A stretch of 64,000 nt of DNA from SZUA-368 sp028533045 (GCA_050031985.1 JBNAIG010000035.1:186001-250000); one strand, 5' to 3'. Counted from the first letter of the stretch, positions 16,174-24,281 are shown. Program-made: numbers and translations. Notes: generated by a model not told the origin, from the letters alone.

Positions 16174-17361
16174 ATGACTCCTTTTCAGTGGAATTTTCCC
16201 ACCAAACTCACCTATGGTGAAGGCAGAATAAACGAAGTAGGCGAAATCGCCAAAGCATATGGTAAGAAGGCCATGGTTGCCACTTACGCCAAGGGCGGGT
16301 TCCTTGACCCCATCATCGAAAAAGTTGAGGCTTCCCTTAAAGCTGCCGGCGTAGACTACGTACTCTTCACCGGTATCGAGCCCAATCCCCGTTCCCAGAC
16401 CATCGACAAAGCCATCGAGCAGTTCAATGCCGAAGGTTGTGACCTGGTTATCGCCCTGGGAGGCGGTTCCGTAATTGACGGTTCCAAATACATTGCCGGT
16501 TGTGCCTACTCCGGTGGTTCCTGCTGGGATTACGTAGTACTCGGAGACAGAGAGCAGCGTCAGTACACCGGTGCTTACCCCATCATCTCCATCCCCACCG
16601 TATCTGCTTCCGGTTCCGAATGTAACGCCGGTGGTGTACTTACCAACGGTGAAACAAAAGAAAAGAGCTTCTCCCGTTCTGAATACCGATTCCCCAAAGT
16701 GGCTATCGTTGACCCTGAGATCCTCACTTCCCTTCCCGAAAGCATTACTAAGGACAGCTGTGTAGATATCTTCTCTCACCTGATCGAGCACTACCTCTCC
16801 AGCCACGCTGAGTCCGAGTTTGCCGATAGACAGACCGAAGGTATGATCCTCTGTCTCAAAGACAACTTTGACCTGATCCTTAAAGATCCCAAGAACACCG
16901 AAGTTCGTGGTCAGCTGGCTCTCTGTTCCATTTTCGGATGGTCCGGAATCCAGGCTCTTGGCCGAACAGGTTGTATTCCCATGCACTCCGTGGAAATGCC
17001 CCTCTCCGCCATCTACGACCTGCCCCACGGTAGAGGTATGACCATCGTAATTCCTCCCTACCTGGAGCTGATGGCCGATGTTCTTCCCGCACGTTGGGCT
17101 AAACTTGCCAGAAGATGTTTCGGTGTAACCGAGCAGGACGATGCGAAGGCAGCAAAAATGCTGGCTCCCAAGGTTGTTGAATGGCTTAAGGCTACCGACT
17201 CCTACCTTACCCTGTCCGACGTAAACATCCCCGCCGACCAGTTCGAAAAGATGGCCGACGATGTTGTACGTATGTTCAAAGGTCCCGAACCCAACACAAC
17301 TCCCGGTCCCCGTCCTGTAACCAAGGATGAGATCGTTAAGATTTTCGAGATGTGTAAATAA
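16174..17361 (+). CDS. Iron-containing alcohol dehydrogenase
   Basis: Group III (Fe-dependent) NAD(P)H alcohol dehydrogenase, 395 residues, of the butanol dehydrogenase (BdhA/YqhD-like) branch by its FPTKLTYGEGRINEVGE start. Seen: nucleotide motif LGGGSVIDGSKYIA, PTVSASGSECNAGGVL, metal ligands in CVDIFSHLIEHYLS (Asp and His), MHSVEMPLSAIYDLPHGRGM (two His). Probably reduces aldehydes to alcohols to recycle NAD(P)H during fermentation. It stands alone with a consensus promoter and a strong terminator. Its codons are strikingly restricted compared with neighbours, a sign of very high expression. Confidence 0.92.
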   Translation: MTPFQWNFPTKLTYGEGRINEVGEIAKAYGKKAMVATYAKGGFLDPIIEKVEASLKAAGVDYVLFTGIEPNPRSQTIDKAIEQFNAEGCDLVIALGGGSVIDGSKYIAGCAYSGGSCWDYVVLGDREQRQYTGAYPIISIPTVSASGSECNAGGVLTNGETKEKSFSRSEYRFPKVAIVDPEILTSLPESITKDSCVDIFSHLIEHYLSSHAESEFADRQTEGMILCLKDNFDLILKDPKNTEVRGQLALCSIFGWSGIQALGRTGCIPMHSVEMPLSAIYDLPHGRGMTIVIPPYLELMADVLPARWAKLARRCFGVTEQDDAKAAKMLAPKVVEWLKATDSYLTLSDVNIPADQFEKMADDVVRMFKGPEPNTTPGPRPVTKDEIVKIFEMCK

Positions 17362-17379
17362 GACTCTTAAGTGAGGATG

Positions 17380-17413
17380 AGCCCCGGGCCGGTCGGTTCG
17401 GGGCTTTTTTTTT
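17380..17413 (+). terminator. Intrinsic terminator of the alcohol dehydrogenase gene
   Basis: Stem GCCCCG (17381-17386) with CGGGGC (17399-17404) and 12-nt loop, followed by nine T residues. Confidence 0.85.
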
Positions 17414-17426
17414 GGGGGGGGAGTAA

Positions 17427-17464
17427 CGAAAAATTAAGCTGACCAGCAGAATGATGGTTCAGCT
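17427..17464 (-). terminator. Possible terminator of the thrS/RHS unit
   Basis: On the minus strand AAGCTGAACC pairs with GGTCAGCTT (one bulge) around an 11-nt loop, followed by AATTTTTCG. An outer inverted repeat AGTAACGA/TCGTTACT (17422-17429 and 17474-17481) brackets it. It lies just after the leucine-rich gene. Confidence 0.5.
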
Positions 17465-17509
17465 TCAACAGCATCGTTACTTTTACATTCTTCATAGAAA
17501 AAAATCATA

Positions 17510-18145
17510 TCATTGTAAAAACCGACGATATTGATCTGGTATAATACTAGATTCACTGCTAGTGATAACATGATCGTTTACAATATGTTCAGCAATAGGA
17601 TTCCCACTTAGAATTAAATCATAACAATTACAGCTATCAGGGAAAAAATCTGAAATTGAATTATATGCATAATTAATCAAACTTAAAGAACAAGGAAAAC
17701 CTGTAATGTTTAGTGGCTCTAATAAATTACAATTAGAAAGCTCTAAGTATTCCATGACATTATTATTAGAAAGATCAATATCATAATTATTTATTTTTGA
17801 AGACTGAACAATCAATGCTTTCAATTGCTCTAAATCTGTTAGAAATTCAAAACTATTCGTTTCTGCAAAAATGAGAACCAGAACTTCAAGGTTTTTAGCA
17901 TCTGAGAGAAAAGAATAGTCTTTTAAATAGTGCGCTCTATTTATAATAATAGTGTTTAAATTTTTTAACTGATCGAGTCCAAGAACCTTCGTTGTATTCG
18001 TTTTGTAAATGTACAATTCATCTAAATTTGAATTAACAGTTTTAACTTCTATTGAACCATCAGAGAAATGATATTCTAACTTTACATCTTCAGCAAAAGA
18101 GAAAAATGAGATGCACATAATAATCATAAGAGCTATTTTTTTCAT
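17510..18145 (-). CDS. Secreted leucine-rich protein, putative immunity protein
   Basis: 211 residues. Signal peptide of about 18 residues (cleavage after SFA before EDV). The mature part shows irregular leucine-rich repeats: LDELYIYKTNTTKVLGLDQLKNLNTIIINR, LEVLVLIF, LKALIVQS, VMEYLELSN. Start ATG 18145 is 3 bp after the RHS stop, and its AGGA lies inside the RHS coding end, so the two genes are translationally coupled. The gene is visibly AT-rich compared with its neighbours. Being a small exported gene tightly behind an RHS tail suggests a periplasmic immunity protein. A stand-alone surface or adhesion role cannot be excluded. Confidence 0.6.
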   Translation of the reverse strand: MKKIALMIIMCISFFSFAEDVKLEYHFSDGSIEVKTVNSNLDELYIYKTNTTKVLGLDQLKNLNTIIINRAHYLKDYSFLSDAKNLEVLVLIFAETNSFEFLTDLEQLKALIVQSSKINNYDIDLSNNNVMEYLELSNCNLLEPLNITGFPCSLSLINYAYNSISDFFPDSCNCYDLILSGNPIAEHIVNDHVITSSESSIIPDQYRRFLQ

Positions 18146-18148
18146 AAT

Positions 18149-18844
18149 TTATATCCTGAACCATTCATCAAGTTCATCTAATGGAGCAAAAGTGCCGTTT
18201 TCAACAGTAGTTCCACTCATATCCCATGTATTTTCAAACTGGTCTTCTTTACCATCACTATCATAAGCCGTGTACTTATTAGCATCTATATCCGTATTGT
18301 CATAAAACATTACATGATCTACAACTTTATCACCATTATTATCAATAAAGCCATATCCTGCTGTTCCTTCAGGTGGCTTATCAGCTTTATTAGGATAAAG
18401 TGATGCAATATCATCTGCGGTTAATATATTCCCATCCCACGACTCTCCACTAGGTGTTCTTGGGTCATAACCTTGTTCAATTGCTTGATTCCAAGAATTT
18501 ATATCACAGTGATCATCTTTTGGATCAAAAGGAGTCAGCTCAACTATTGGCCCATCAAATTCATTATAATTAATAGCATCAGAATCAGGATTTGTAGGAG
18601 TCGGATCATCCGTATCATCAATATTAGATTCCCCCATTGCATAGGGATCATCACTGTCAGCATCAGTCTCAAGCCCAGTCGGGTCAGTATATTTCAAAGG
18701 ATTATTCCCACAATAAGCAAACCACAACATCCCGTCCTTAATCGGGTCCTCAGTCATAAACCTGGCCGTCTCCGGATCATACCACCGAGCATTGAAGTAA
18801 TAGAGCTGAGCATCCTCATCCCACTGTTTGCCCGTATAAAACAT
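18149..18844 (-). CDS. Truncated RHS core with C-terminal effector-like domain
   Basis: 231 residues. The first ~50 are the end of an RHS-repeat core: FYTGKQWDEDAQLYYFNARW, then YDPETARFMTEDP and YCGNNPLKYTDPTGL. The normal RHS shell (often over 1000 residues) is missing, so this is an orphan C-terminal cassette or remnant. After PTGL comes an acidic, AT-rich, variable C-terminal region. Within it, HCDINSWNQAIEQG and, about 70 residues later, VVDHVMFYDN are spaced like the Cys and His of NlpC/P60-type hydrolases, which suggests a peptidoglycan-cleaving toxin (inference). The frame is open upstream and is separated from the membrane-protein gene only by one TAG. No clear Shine-Dalgarno precedes ATG 18844. 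Confidence 0.7.
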   Translation of the reverse strand: MFYTGKQWDEDAQLYYFNARWYDPETARFMTEDPIKDGMLWFAYCGNNPLKYTDPTGLETDADSDDPYAMGESNIDDTDDPTPTNPDSDAINYNEFDGPIVELTPFDPKDDHCDINSWNQAIEQGYDPRTPSGESWDGNILTADDIASLYPNKADKPPEGTAGYGFIDNNGDKVVDHVMFYDNTDIDANKYTAYDSDGKEDQFENTWDMSGTTVENGTFAPLDELDEWFRI

Positions 18845-18850
18845 AAGCCC

Positions 18851-19579
18851 CTATTCCAAAACCCCGGGATTCAACGATGTCAAAACCAACTCCCCATGCC
18901 CGTCCCGCACGAGCCACCAGGTATAAAAAGGCTCTTCACGAATCGGTCCGATCATGGTGGAACTGAGCCACATTCCCGGCCGGTCGCTGATTTTGGGTTG
19001 ATCAAGGGTAAGTGGGACCGGTTGTAACTCCATAACCAGGGAGTCATCATTGCGAGGCGGTTCGGAAAATCCCAGGGGATATTCCCGCTGGGTCATAAAG
19101 AAGAGTCGCCAATCCCAATTCACCCGTTCTATTACAAGATAATCCCCACAGCCGCTCACGGTGGACTCCCGGCCGTCGGCATAAACCACATTGTAACTGC
19201 GCCCGTCCGCCGTTGCGGGGAAACAGGTAATTTTTACAGGATAGATCCCCTTCTCAACGGCGTAATTTCCCGAAGAACCCCAAATAATAGGTATGAGTGA
19301 TCCCAAAAAGATAAGAAAAGGGCCCAGAACGGCCAATCGCCAGGAAGCGGCAAAGAAAAACAGGGTTAGGGGGATATAGAAAGGAAGCAGCCGGTCTACC
19401 ACGAAACCGGGAACAATAAAGTCGGTAAAAATGAAGGCTCCCCCCAGGGCAAGGATAAAAAGGGAGAATCCCGCCATAAGCCAGAGCCGGCTGCGGTCTT
19501 TCCTGACCAGAGAGGACAGGAACAATCCTAAACCCAGGGCGGCAAAAACCAGCCACCCATAGGGAGAACCTTCATTCAT
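18851..19579 (-). CDS. Membrane protein of unknown function
   Basis: 242 residues with four or five hydrophobic helices in the first 105 residues (YGWLVFAALGLGLFLSSL, LWLMAGFSLFILALGGAFIF, then PFYIPLTLFFFAASW and LAVLGPFLIFLGSLIPIIW), followed by a soluble C-terminal domain, probably extracytoplasmic, with two cysteines (ITCFP, SGCGDY). The gene starts 6 bp after thrS with AAGG upstream, so it should be co-transcribed with thrS and share T-box control. Its TAG stop is in the same frame as the RHS tail that follows. No family recognised. Confidence 0.65.
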   Translation of the reverse strand: MNEGSPYGWLVFAALGLGLFLSSLVRKDRSRLWLMAGFSLFILALGGAFIFTDFIVPGFVVDRLLPFYIPLTLFFFAASWRLAVLGPFLIFLGSLIPIIWGSSGNYAVEKGIYPVKITCFPATADGRSYNVVYADGRESTVSGCGDYLVIERVNWDWRLFFMTQREYPLGFSEPPRNDDSLVMELQPVPLTLDQPKISDRPGMWLSSTMIGPIREEPFYTWWLVRDGHGELVLTSLNPGVLE

Positions 19580-19585
19580 AAAGCC

Positions 19586-21352
19586 TTAGGGCATCTCCTT
19601 GGCGTCAATCTTTTCCTGAATCAGCTTGATAGCCTCATCCAGGGTCAGACCGTTAATCTGTTCGCCCGATCGGGTTCGGATACTCACCTTGCCCTCTTCC
19701 TGCTCTTTGGCTCCCAGAACTACCATGTAGGGGATTTTCTGATTCTGAGCTTCCCGGATCTTGGCGTTCATTCTGTCGTCGCCCAGATCTTTCTCCGCCC
19801 TAAAACCGGCGGCACGCATCTTCTTCCAAACATCATTAGCATAATCGTCAAAGTTGTGGCCCACGGGAATTACCTGAACCTGAATGGGACAGAGCCAAAC
19901 GGGATAAGCCCCGCCGTAGTTTTCCAGCATCACGCTAAAGAACCGCTCAATAGAACCGAGTAGAGCCCGGTGAACCATGTAGGGTCGCTTTTCCTTACCG
20001 TCGGTGTCCACAAAGGTCATGTCGAAACGTTCGGGCAGATTAAAGTCAAACTGAATAGTGGAAAGCTGCCACTCACGGCCCATGGTATCCTTTACCTTGA
20101 GGTCGATCTTGGGTCCGTAGAAAGCGCCACCTCCTTCGTCCACCTTGAAGTCCAGTCCTTCCTTCTCAATAGCCGCCTGGAGGGCTTCCTGGGCTGAATT
20201 CCAATCGGCCTCCTCACCTACGCACTTACCTTCCGGTCGAGTACTGAGGTAGGCTGAGATTTCCTGGAATCCGAAGCTCTTGAGCATGTACAGGCTGAAT
20301 CGGAGTACTTCGGAGATCTCATCATCCATCTGGGCGGGAGTACAGAAGATGTGGGCATCGTCCTGGGTAAAGCCCCGCACTCGGCTCAAACCGTGGAGGG
20401 TACCGGACTTTTCATAGCGGTAAACCGTTCCCAGCTCGGCCCAACGGAGGGGCAGGTCGCGGTAGGACTTTTTCCCTTCGTTGTACATCATAATGTGGAA
20501 GGGACAGTTCATGGGCTTACAGTAGTAGTCGGCCTTGTCCATATCCATGGGCTGGTACATGCTCTCCTTGTAGAAATCCAGGTGACCCGAGGTTTCCCAG
20601 AGCCAGCTCTTTCCTACGTGGGGAGTAAATACGATGTCGTAACCGTTTTTATAGTGCTCTTCCCGCCAGAAATCCTCTATGGCCACGCGCATCCGGCCCC
20701 CCTTGGGGTGCCAGTAAACCAGTCCGGGGCCGGCGTCTTCATGAAGGGAAAAGAGATCCTGATCCTTACCGATTCTTCTGTGGTCACGCTTCTTCAGCTC
20801 TTCAAGATGTTCCAAATGAGCCTTAAGCTGTTTAGGATCGCCAAAGGCGGTGGCGTAGATTCTCTGCAACATAGGACGCTTTTCATCACCCCGCCAATAA
20901 GCACCGGCGATGGAGAGGAGTTTGAATCCCTGAGCGTTGAGCCGGGAGGTTTCTTCCACGTGGGGTCCCCGGCAAAGGTCGGTAAAAATGTCGCCCAAAT
21001 GGTAAAGGGAGATAACCTCGTCCTCGGGGAGTTCATTGATCAACTCCACCTTGTAGGGCTGATCAGCAAACAGTTCCAGAGCTTTGGCTCGGCTGACCTC
21101 TTCCCGCTCGATCTTGTGGTTCTCCTTGATGATCTCCTTCATGTTTTCGGTGATCACTTCCAGGTCTTCCGGATTAAGCTGACGGGGCAAGTCGAAGTCG
21201 TAGTAGAACCCGTTTTCGATGGACGGGCCAATGGCGATTTTCGCTTCCGGGAAAAGCTTGATTACTCCTGCGGCCATCACGTGGGCCATGGAGTGGCGCA
21301 TGGTGGCCAACTTTTCCAATTTTTTCTTTTCTTTTGATGACAGTTCTGCCAT
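19586..21352 (-). CDS. thrS: Threonyl-tRNA synthetase lacking the TGS domain
   Basis: Class II synthetase charging tRNA-Thr, 588 residues from ATG 21352, which has GGAGG 5 nt upstream. It begins directly at the editing domain (RHSMAHVMA, LCRGPHVEE); the ~60-residue N-terminal TGS domain of the E. coli enzyme is absent. The catalytic core is complete: RRIGKDQDLFSLHEDAGPG, motif 2 around YCKPMNCPFHIMMYNEG and RGFTQDDAHIFC, motif 3 with HRALLGSIERF. A C-terminal anticodon-binding domain follows (VQVIPVGHNFDDYA to the end). A T-box leader with terminator lies upstream, so expression should rise when tRNA-Thr is uncharged. A membrane protein gene follows after 6 bp. Confidence 0.95.
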   Translation of the reverse strand: MAELSSKEKKKLEKLATMRHSMAHVMAAGVIKLFPEAKIAIGPSIENGFYYDFDLPRQLNPEDLEVITENMKEIIKENHKIEREEVSRAKALELFADQPYKVELINELPEDEVISLYHLGDIFTDLCRGPHVEETSRLNAQGFKLLSIAGAYWRGDEKRPMLQRIYATAFGDPKQLKAHLEHLEELKKRDHRRIGKDQDLFSLHEDAGPGLVYWHPKGGRMRVAIEDFWREEHYKNGYDIVFTPHVGKSWLWETSGHLDFYKESMYQPMDMDKADYYCKPMNCPFHIMMYNEGKKSYRDLPLRWAELGTVYRYEKSGTLHGLSRVRGFTQDDAHIFCTPAQMDDEISEVLRFSLYMLKSFGFQEISAYLSTRPEGKCVGEEADWNSAQEALQAAIEKEGLDFKVDEGGGAFYGPKIDLKVKDTMGREWQLSTIQFDFNLPERFDMTFVDTDGKEKRPYMVHRALLGSIERFFSVMLENYGGAYPVWLCPIQVQVIPVGHNFDDYANDVWKKMRAAGFRAEKDLGDDRMNAKIREAQNQKIPYMVVLGAKEQEEGKVSIRTRSGEQINGLTLDEAIKLIQEKIDAKEMP

Positions 21353-21399
21353 ACGTACCTCCAACGGGAGGGTTTGAAGCCTTCTTCAAACATCCCGAC

Positions 21400-21711
21400 A
21401 GGACAAAAAAAGAGCCGTCTCCTTCCTCGTCCTTGGTATAAACTAACAAAGGACGAAGAACGCAACGGCTCTCCGCGGTACCACCTTCATTCGCCGGAGA
21501 CAGTGTCTCGCTCCCCGGCGCACTTAGCTCCCCCTTGTCGCGGGGTAACGGCACGGTCTACTCAACTCCCGTCTAAGGGGAACTTTCGGCGTGCGGCTCG
21601 GGAGGGGTTTTCGGAACTCCTGCGTCAGTCTTCTTCCAGCCTGCCGGTATAACCGGTCCGGAAGACCTCTCTGGGACGTGGGGTGAACTTAATCGTCTCC
21701 GTCTGTGCCTT
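21400..21711 (-). promoter_or_regulatory. T-box riboswitch leader of thrS
   Basis: On the minus strand the leader carries the T-box core AAGGTGGTACCGCGG (21487-21473), which pairs with the acceptor end of uncharged tRNA in the antiterminator. Upstream is a long stem-rich region with CCCAGAGAGG, fitting Stem I. Downstream is a strong terminator hairpin. Together these are the parts of a transcriptional T-box. tRNA-Thr is the expected ligand from the downstream gene. I could not place the specifier codon with certainty by hand. Confidence 0.9.
21405..21472 (-). terminator. T-box regulated terminator before thrS
   Basis: Minus-strand arms AGAGCCGTTGCGTTCTTCG (from 21472) and CGAGGAAGGAGACGGCTCT (to 21412) form a long stem, followed by a run of seven T (21411-21405). 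The 5' arm overlaps the sequence needed for the antiterminator, as in attenuating T-boxes. Confidence 0.88.
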
Positions 21712-21717
21712 AATCGT

Positions 21718-21746
21718 AATTTACGAATATAGGACAGAAATGTCAA
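21718..21746 (-). promoter_or_regulatory. thrS promoter
   Basis: Minus strand TTGACA (21746-21741), 17-bp spacer, TAAATT (21723-21718). Transcription would begin near 21711, at the 5' end of the T-box leader. Confidence 0.6.
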
Positions 21747-22001
21747 GATTTACCCAAACAAATAGGCCTGTATATCCCTAAAAGATTTAAAGAGATAGAG
21801 GATGAAGACTCGCTCTATGGGATTTTCCGCTTAAAGGAAAGAGCCCTTGACTAATCCCCCGCTTTCCTTCAAGATTTTACTGCTTCTTAAATCGGATGAA
21901 ACGTGATCCCTTAAAGACTCGTATTCATTGATGATGTGGAAAGCAAAAATTCAAACAAGCGAGCCATATGGCTCAGGACTTGATCTTTAAGGACAGGTAC
22001 C
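21747..22001. other. Intergenic region before the pantothenate operon
   Basis: About 255 bp between the thrS promoter and the pan operon. It holds an imperfect hairpin (21830-21841 with 21862-21873, 11 of 12 pairs, 20-nt loop), a perfect 14-bp palindrome GAGCCATATGGCTC (21961-21974) 28 bp before the first start codon, and a weak promoter candidate TTGACT (21847-21852). AAGGACAGG is the ribosome site of the first gene. No ORF or known riboswitch was recognised. Confidence 0.4.
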
Positions 22002-22706
22002 ATGAAAACTCATTACTACGGGATTGTCGGCAGCGGCCGATTGGCATCCCATTTGCGGGAATATTTTCATCTTTCCCGCATTCCTTCTGTAAATTGGAAC
22101 AGAAAACAGGACAATTCTCCTCCCGCAGCCAAGCTGGCTGCCTGCGATGTTATCATCCTCGCCGTTTCCGACGGGGCCATAGAAGAAATGGCCCGGCACT
22201 TTAAGGATTCCGGCAAAAGGGTCGTCCATCTCTCCGGGGCAAACAGCTTCGACGGAGTAAGCGGCTGTCATCCGCTTATGACTTTTCCGGAAGAGTTGTT
22301 TTCCCTTGAAAAGTATAGGCAGATTCCCTTTGTACTCGATGAGGACTGCCCGGAATGGAGCGATCTTTTTCCCCAATGGCCAAACCCTCACTATCGTATA
22401 AAAAAAGAACTGAAGTCTCTTTACCACAGCTGGTGCGTTATGGGCGGCAATTTCACTACCCTCCTCTGGCACAAGGCTAACTCTGTCTTTTCCGATGAAC
22501 TGAATCTTCCTTCAGAAATATTGGTCCCCTATCTTAGACAGACCACCTCAGCCTGCTTAAGCCCTGGAAAAGAGGGATTAAGCGGCCCTTTGGTTCGGAA
22601 TGACAGAAATACGATGGAAAGGAACAAGGCGGCCCTAGGCAAGACTTGGGCGGGAATTTATGAGGCCTTTGAAAAGGCCTATTATTCTGACCCCATTTTC
22701 AATTAA
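22002..22706 (+). CDS. PanG-like ketopantoate reductase (DUF2520 family)
   Basis: 234 residues. An N-terminal Rossmann fold (YYGIVGSGRLASHL, CDVIILAVSDGAIEEMA, VVHLSGANSFDG, HPLMTF) is followed by a helical domain (HSWCVMGGNFTTLLWHKA, ending GIYEAFEKAYY). This is the Rossmann/DUF2520 architecture, related to ketopantoate reductase but distinct from PanE. PanG of Francisella, an alternative ketopantoate reductase, has as far as I recall this type. Here it is the first gene of an operon holding panB, panC, coaBC, coaX and panD but no panE, so it very likely supplies the NADPH-dependent reduction of ketopantoate to pantoate. AAGGACAGG precedes ATG 22002. Confidence 0.75.
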   Translation: MKTHYYGIVGSGRLASHLREYFHLSRIPSVNWNRKQDNSPPAAKLAACDVIILAVSDGAIEEMARHFKDSGKRVVHLSGANSFDGVSGCHPLMTFPEELFSLEKYRQIPFVLDEDCPEWSDLFPQWPNPHYRIKKELKSLYHSWCVMGGNFTTLLWHKANSVFSDELNLPSEILVPYLRQTTSACLSPGKEGLSGPLVRNDRNTMERNKAALGKTWAGIYEAFEKAYYSDPIFN

Positions 22707-22725
22707 CTAATAGGAAATTAGTACA

Positions 22726-23517
22726 ATGACAATTCTCGATTTTGCTAAATATAAACAGGACCGGAGAAAAATCACTCTGGTAACTTGCTACGACGCAACA
22801 ACAGCTTCCCTACTGGATGAAACCTCGGTTGATGCCGTTTTGGTTGGTGACAGCGTAGCCATGACGATATACGGATTCAACAACACCCTTAAAGCGGATA
22901 TTCCCCTTATGGCTGCCCATACGGCAGCGGTACGCCGGGGTAACAAGAATATATTCCTTATTGGGGACCTCCCTTTTCTCTCCTACCGTAAAGGCCCCAA
23001 AGAAACCCTCGCAGCGGCGGGAGAACTCCTAAAAGCCGGGGCTTCGGCTGTAAAGCTGGAAGGGGGCGATTCAGTTGTTCTTGAGGCAGTAAAAGCGATG
23101 GTACCTGCCGGTATTCCCGTCATGGGCCATCTGGGGCTGACTCCCCAGTCGGTTAACGGGATGGGGGGCTATCGGGTTCAGGGAAAAGAGGCTTTGGCGG
23201 CAGAACAGATTCTTACAGAAGCCCTGTCGCTAGAGGAAGCCGGCTGCTTTGCTCTGGTTCTTGAGTGTGTTCCCCGTTCTCTGGCGAAGAAGATCACCGA
23301 AAAACTGACCATTCCTGTAATAGGCATTGGAGCCGGAAAGGAGGTGGACGGCCAGGTGCTTGTGATTCAGGATCTCCTGGGAGAAACGAGGGGACCCCTC
23401 CCCAAATTCGTTCGTTCCTTTAGTAATGGTGCCGCTCAAATAGTAAAAGGGGTAGAAAATTATTGCCGTGAGGTTCGGGAAGGAAGCTTCCCTTCTATTA
23501 AGGAGAGCTACAAATAA
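22726..23517 (+). CDS. panB: 3-methyl-2-oxobutanoate hydroxymethyltransferase
   Basis: Makes ketopantoate from 2-oxoisovalerate and methylenetetrahydrofolate. 263 residues, normal length. Seen: VTCYDATTASLLDE, VLVGDSVAMTIYG (metal-binding Asp), IGDLPFLSY, ASAVKLEGG, MGHLGLTPQSV, ALVLECVP (catalytic-type Glu) and IGIGAGKEVDGQVLV. Start ATG 22726 has AGGA upstream, 19 bp after the PanG-like gene. The TAA stop shares one base with the panC ATG. Confidence 0.95.
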   Translation: MTILDFAKYKQDRRKITLVTCYDATTASLLDETSVDAVLVGDSVAMTIYGFNNTLKADIPLMAAHTAAVRRGNKNIFLIGDLPFLSYRKGPKETLAAAGELLKAGASAVKLEGGDSVVLEAVKAMVPAGIPVMGHLGLTPQSVNGMGGYRVQGKEALAAEQILTEALSLEEAGCFALVLECVPRSLAKKITEKLTIPVIGIGAGKEVDGQVLVIQDLLGETRGPLPKFVRSFSNGAAQIVKGVENYCREVREGSFPSIKESYK

Positions 23518-24281
23518 TGAAAATATTCAATTCCGTGAAAGAGTGGAAAAAGGAACTCTCCCAACTCAAAAGTGAGGGATTAAGCTTGGGCTTTGTCCCT
23601 ACCATGGGAGCTTTACATGAAGGGCACGCTTCATTATTCAAAGAATCCCTTAAAGACAATGACCGAACTTTAGTCAGTATCTTTCTTAACCCCACACAGT
23701 TTGATAATCGGGAAGATTTGAATAATTATCCTTCCTCCTATGAGGAAGATATCAAAATCCTTGAAGACTTAAAGGTTGACTATCTTTTCTCCCCAGCCTA
23801 TGAGGAGCTTTACCGGGACAATTACCGCTATAGCTGCCGGGAAAACAAACTTTCTCAAATTCTTTGTGGTGCCGCTAGACCGGGACATTTCGACGGTGTA
23901 TTAACAGTTGTTATGAAGCTTCTCAATATTGGGGGAGCACAGAAAGCCTACTTTGGGGAAAAAGACTACCAGCAGTACCTACTCATTAAAGAAATGGCAC
24001 AAACCTTTTTTCTTGAAACGGAGATTGTGCCCTGCCCGCTCATACGTGAGAAGGATGGCTTGGCTTTAAGCTCCCGTAACAGACGTCTCTCTTCTGAGGC
24101 ACGTCAACTGGCTCCGACTTTTTACGGGCTACTCAATTCGGGCTCATCCCGAGAGAAAATTAAAAAAGATCTGAGTAAAGCCGGTTTTAAGGTAGATTAC
24201 ATCGAAGATTACCATATGCGCCGCTTTGGAGCTGTTTATCTGGAAGAAGTGAGGTTAATAGACAATGTCCCTCTTAGATAA
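23517..24281 (+). CDS. panC: Pantothenate synthetase
   Basis: Joins pantoate and beta-alanine with ATP. 254 residues, shorter than the usual ~280. Nucleotidylyltransferase motifs are present: VPTMGALHEGHASL (HIGH-type), FLNPTQF, the AYFGEKDYQQ region, and ALSSRNRRLS (KMSKS-type). The C-terminal domain is abbreviated, ending DYHMRRFGAVYLEEVRLIDNVPLR. It overlaps panB by 1 bp and coaBC by 17 bp, so translation is coupled. Confidence 0.94.
   Translation: MKIFNSVKEWKKELSQLKSEGLSLGFVPTMGALHEGHASLFKESLKDNDRTLVSIFLNPTQFDNREDLNNYPSSYEEDIKILEDLKVDYLFSPAYEELYRDNYRYSCRENKLSQILCGAARPGHFDGVLTVVMKLLNIGGAQKAYFGEKDYQQYLLIKEMAQTFFLETEIVPCPLIREKDGLALSSRNRRLSSEARQLAPTFYGLLNSGSSREKIKKDLSKAGFKVDYIEDYHMRRFGAVYLEEVRLIDNVPLR

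Noticed and set aside
16147..17028. 293-codon open frame on the minus strand
   Set aside because: Shadow of the iron alcohol dehydrogenase caused by its restricted codon set; glycine- and threonine-rich without motifs.
18851..18853. TAG between the membrane protein and the RHS tail as programmed read-through or recoding
   Set aside because: No recoding hairpin or consensus context is visible, and an acquired or recombined RHS tail is a simpler explanation. Kept as a finding only for the shared frame.
20351..21337. 328-codon open frame on the plus strand
   Set aside because: Antisense shadow of thrS, whose identity is certain.
21830..21873. Hairpin before the pantothenate operon as a riboswitch
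   Set aside because: It lacks a terminator, sequestered ribosome site or any known aptamer core.
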